Shown piece after piece: positions 6,295-6,845 of a stretch of DNA of 6,845 nt. A program made the position numbers and the translations under genes. The DNA lies in the NCBI GenBank assembly GCA_947254895.1, contig CAMYEY010000077.1, forward strand, positions 1-6,845. Reading direction: 5' to 3'. This DNA is from an uncultured Clostridia bacterium. GTDB taxonomy: Bacteria; Bacillota; Clostridia; Saccharofermentanales; DTU023. The notes below the pieces were generated by a model that had not been told where the DNA came from, did not search any database, and was given only the letters and a program-made list of their open reading frames with translations. Positions within the stretch are counted from its first letter, which is position 1. Every line of letters begins with the position of its first letter.

Positions 6295-6845
6295 ATGAAG
6301 GAAAAGGATAAAGTTTTTAAAAGGTTATTACTCTTAGGATTAGTTATTCTACTCGTTACCACCAGCCTATGGTTGATTTTACGCTTCAATAAGGAGAGGC
6401 GCTATGAACAAGATTTTAGCAAAAAGCTTGACCAATCTCTATATAAGGAAGCTTTGGATACCTACCGGCAGGTCCAGGCAAAGGCCACTGATTTAGACAG
6501 TTCTTCCCAAACCCAAGAAACTTATAAAAGTTTACAGGTTAAGTTTGAAACTGAGGTAGCTAAGCGGGCCGATTCAATCGTAGACCGTCTAGAAAAAGGC
6601 AATGACATGTCCTTGGATGACCGCAATTTTATTTTAGGTCTGGAGGAGGTTGCTGCGGCAAGTATTGCTCCGGTTTTAAATCGGACCACCGAGGCTTGGC
6701 TGGATCAGAAGATTGGAGAAAAGGAGTGGGCCTATCTTGTTAGAGCATTTCAAGACTTTCCCAGTTTGAAAATAAATGTTAATTATCTACTAGAGCAGGA
6801 AACGCAACTTAGACGAGCTAATAGGCTTTTCGCCCTAGTCCAGAA
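6295..6845 (+). CDS. Unrecognised single-pass membrane protein, cut by the window end
   Basis: An open frame of 183 codons starts at ATG 6295 and runs off the right edge without a stop. AAGGA (6283-6287), seven bases upstream, is a good ribosome site. A short lysine-rich N-terminus (MKEKDKVFKR) precedes one hydrophobic helix at residues 11-29, followed by RFNKERR. There is no signal peptidase site, so the protein is likely membrane-anchored; the domain after the helix is either outside or inside, since both flanks are basic. The rest appears almost fully helical and charged, with a stretch (YKEALDTYRQVQ) that looks like a tetratricopeptide-type helix, though one helix is not enough to call the fold. 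No family is recognised. It begins 65 bases after parC with no clear terminator between, so read-through from parC is possible. A weak -10 TATAAG (6263-6268) with a poor -35 could also serve it. Confidence 0.8.
   Translation, partial: MKEKDKVFKRLLLLGLVILLVTTSLWLILRFNKERRYEQDFSKKLDQSLYKEALDTYRQVQAKATDLDSSSQTQETYKSLQVKFETEVAKRADSIVDRLEKGNDMSLDDRNFILGLEEVAAASIAPVLNRTTEAWLDQKIGEKEWAYLVRAFQDFPSLKINVNYLLEQETQLRRANRLFALVQ

Overview
The window looks like an ordinary chromosomal segment of a Gram-positive, low-to-moderate GC bacterium, most probably a Clostridia-type Bacillota. Three things suggest this: strong AGGAGG-type ribosome binding sites, a Bacillus/Clostridium-type LexA (SOS) operator, and a topoisomerase pair that reads like the divergent clostridial branch of topoisomerase IV. 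The assignment is inferred from sequence style and remembered family motifs, not from a search.

Layout. A tRNA-Gly(UCC) gene lies on the minus strand at the left edge. It diverges from a plus-strand gene for a membrane-anchored calcineurin-like metallophosphoesterase, and the two candidate promoters overlap in the 111-base gap between them. Next comes a secreted C39-like (papain-fold) cysteine peptidase with a clear signal peptide. A 164-base gap follows. It holds a weak terminator candidate, a well-formed promoter overlapped by a LexA box, and a 13-bp perfect inverted repeat in the untranslated leader. This gap controls a two-gene operon of about 4.2 kb encoding both subunits of a type II topoisomerase, ParE-like then ParC-like, 9 bases apart. 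The window ends inside a plus-strand gene for an unrecognised single-pass membrane protein.

How the genes work together. Only parE and parC clearly share a job: ATP-driven strand passage, most likely decatenation, by an A2B2 enzyme. The catalytic residues of both subunits are present. The enzyme lacks a GyrA-box, so it should behave as a topoisomerase IV. It carries Gln and Asn at the two positions that correspond to classical quinolone-resistance sites (GyrA Ser83 and GyrB Asp426 in E. coli numbering). The promoter/operator layout predicts induction by DNA damage. The leader hairpin may add a second layer of control.

No mobile element, CRISPR array, integron, frameshifted gene or obviously foreign segment was seen. 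I found no wholly new system. The best leads are the SOS-plus-hairpin control region of the topoisomerase operon and the unusual drug-site residues of the enzyme.
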